Source: Clostridium sp. CAG:1193
Lineage (GTDB): Bacteria > Bacillota_I > Bacilli_A > RF39 > UBA660
Reading direction: 5' to 3'
Assembly (NCBI GenBank): GCA_000436255.1
Contig: HF990818.1
Coordinates: forward strand, 1,828 to 7,737
Length of the DNA: 5,910 nt
How positions within the stretch are numbered: position 1 is the stretch's first letter; every line of letters begins with the position of its first letter. Under the pieces are notes generated by a model that worked only from the letters and a program-made list of their open reading frames with translations, did not search any database and was not told where the DNA came from. A program made the position numbers and the translations under genes. Shown piece by piece: positions 5,675-5,910 of the stretch.

Positions 5675-5910
5675 CTTATTTATTTTTACTGTTTATTTGT
5701 ATATTATAACTCTAACTTTGAACTTTCTAAATAATCTAAAACCCAAAGCAATTCTTTATAATAATTTTATAAAAAATTATATAAAACTATTGTGATAGTT
5801 ATTATTAAATATGTTATATATTTTATCTTTAAATTCAGTTAAAGTTTTAATAGATATCTTCATATAATCAGATACTAAATCATTAATAGTGCTATATTTT
5901 CTGTGTTGTA
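5675..5910. other. AT-rich region beyond the terminator, no confident gene
   Basis: About 235 nt of very AT-rich DNA. The plus strand has no reading frame with a ribosome site. The minus strand has a 43-codon open frame running off the right edge, listed separately. A second, shorter minus-strand open stretch (5704-5766) lies in a different frame and reads NYYKELLWVLDYLESSKLEL. There is an AT-only inverted repeat at 5761-5768/5773-5780 and a 6-bp one at 5785-5790/5795-5800. No tRNA, CRISPR repeat or insertion-sequence end was recognised. Confidence 0.5.
5777..5910 (-). CDS. Possible 3' end of an unidentified convergent gene (partial)
   Basis: Reading leftward from the right edge, one frame is open for 43 codons and stops at TAA (5779-5777). 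It reads QHRKYSTINDLVSDY, then continues through KTLTEFKDKIYNIF to NSFI. The mix of charged, polar and hydrophobic residues looks more protein-like than the low-complexity translations usual in AT-rich spacer DNA. Its convergent position beyond a plus-strand terminator is also reasonable. I do not recognise the family. An open stretch this long can occur by chance in such DNA, and any start would be outside the window. A different frame downstream (5704-5766) also looks coding-like, so the gene end could be frameshifted or decayed. Confidence 0.35.
   Translation of the reverse strand, partial: QHRKYSTINDLVSDYMKISIKTLTEFKDKIYNIFNNNYHNSFI

Noticed and set aside
5761..5780. ATAATTTT / AAAATTAT inverted repeat as a terminator or binding site
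   Set aside because: It is A/T only with a four-base spacer and no adjacent T-run that would define a direction. Such palindromes are expected by chance in DNA of this composition.
5640..5795. Plus-strand open frame of 51 codons running through the terminator
   Set aside because: It has no ATG or ribosome site, contains the terminator hairpin and T-tract, and gives a hydrophobic, low-complexity translation expected of T-rich DNA.
5785..5800. AACTAT / ATAGTT hairpin followed on the minus strand by a T-rich stretch, as a terminator for the right-edge gene
   Set aside because: The stem is only 6 bp with one G-C pair, and it overlaps the last codons of the candidate frame. It is too weak to call.

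Overview
The window looks like chromosomal DNA from an AT-rich, low-G+C Gram-positive bacterium (Bacillota, broadly Bacilli/Clostridia-like). Three things point there: strong AT and ATA/AGA codon preference, GGAGG-type ribosome binding sites, and the gene order prfB - YitT-family gene(s) - ftsE - ftsX, which resembles the Bacillus subtilis prfB-yvjA-cccB-ftsE-ftsX neighbourhood. The code is standard (table 11): every Trp is TGG, and a TGA is used as the RF2-sensing stop inside prfB. This argues against a TGA=Trp mycoplasma. Genus and species cannot be read from the sequence.

Layout. Positions 28-1194 (+) encode a Y-family (DinB/UmuC-like) translesion DNA polymerase with a C-terminal beta-clamp-binding motif. 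A 44-nt gap follows, carrying an extended -10 promoter. Positions 1239-2343 (+) are prfB (release factor 2), interrupted at codon 25 by the classic autoregulatory +1 frameshift site; the full protein is 367 residues. Positions 2336-3172 and 3165-4010 are two tandem YitT-family (DUF161 + DUF2179) membrane proteins. Positions 3997-4692 are ftsE, and 4679-5578 are ftsX with the start corrected. Neighbouring genes from prfB to ftsX overlap by 8, 8, 14 and 14 nt, so the five genes form one tightly packed, probably translationally coupled operon. A GNRA-loop intrinsic terminator lies at 5647-5674. The last ~230 nt hold no clear plus-strand gene; a minus-strand open frame entering from the right edge (5777-5910) may be the 3' end of a convergent gene.

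How the genes work together. RF2 terminates translation at UGA/UAA and limits its own synthesis through the frameshift. FtsE (ATPase) and FtsX (membrane subunit) form the ABC-type complex that activates cell-wall hydrolases during division or elongation. The two YitT paralogues are membrane proteins of unknown substrate. The polymerase upstream has no functional link to the operon that can be seen here.

I see no defence system, mobile element, CRISPR array or RNA gene. The most interesting content is the intact RF2 frameshift placed at the head of a coupled cell-envelope operon, the duplicated and diverged YitT pair, and the unexplained right edge.
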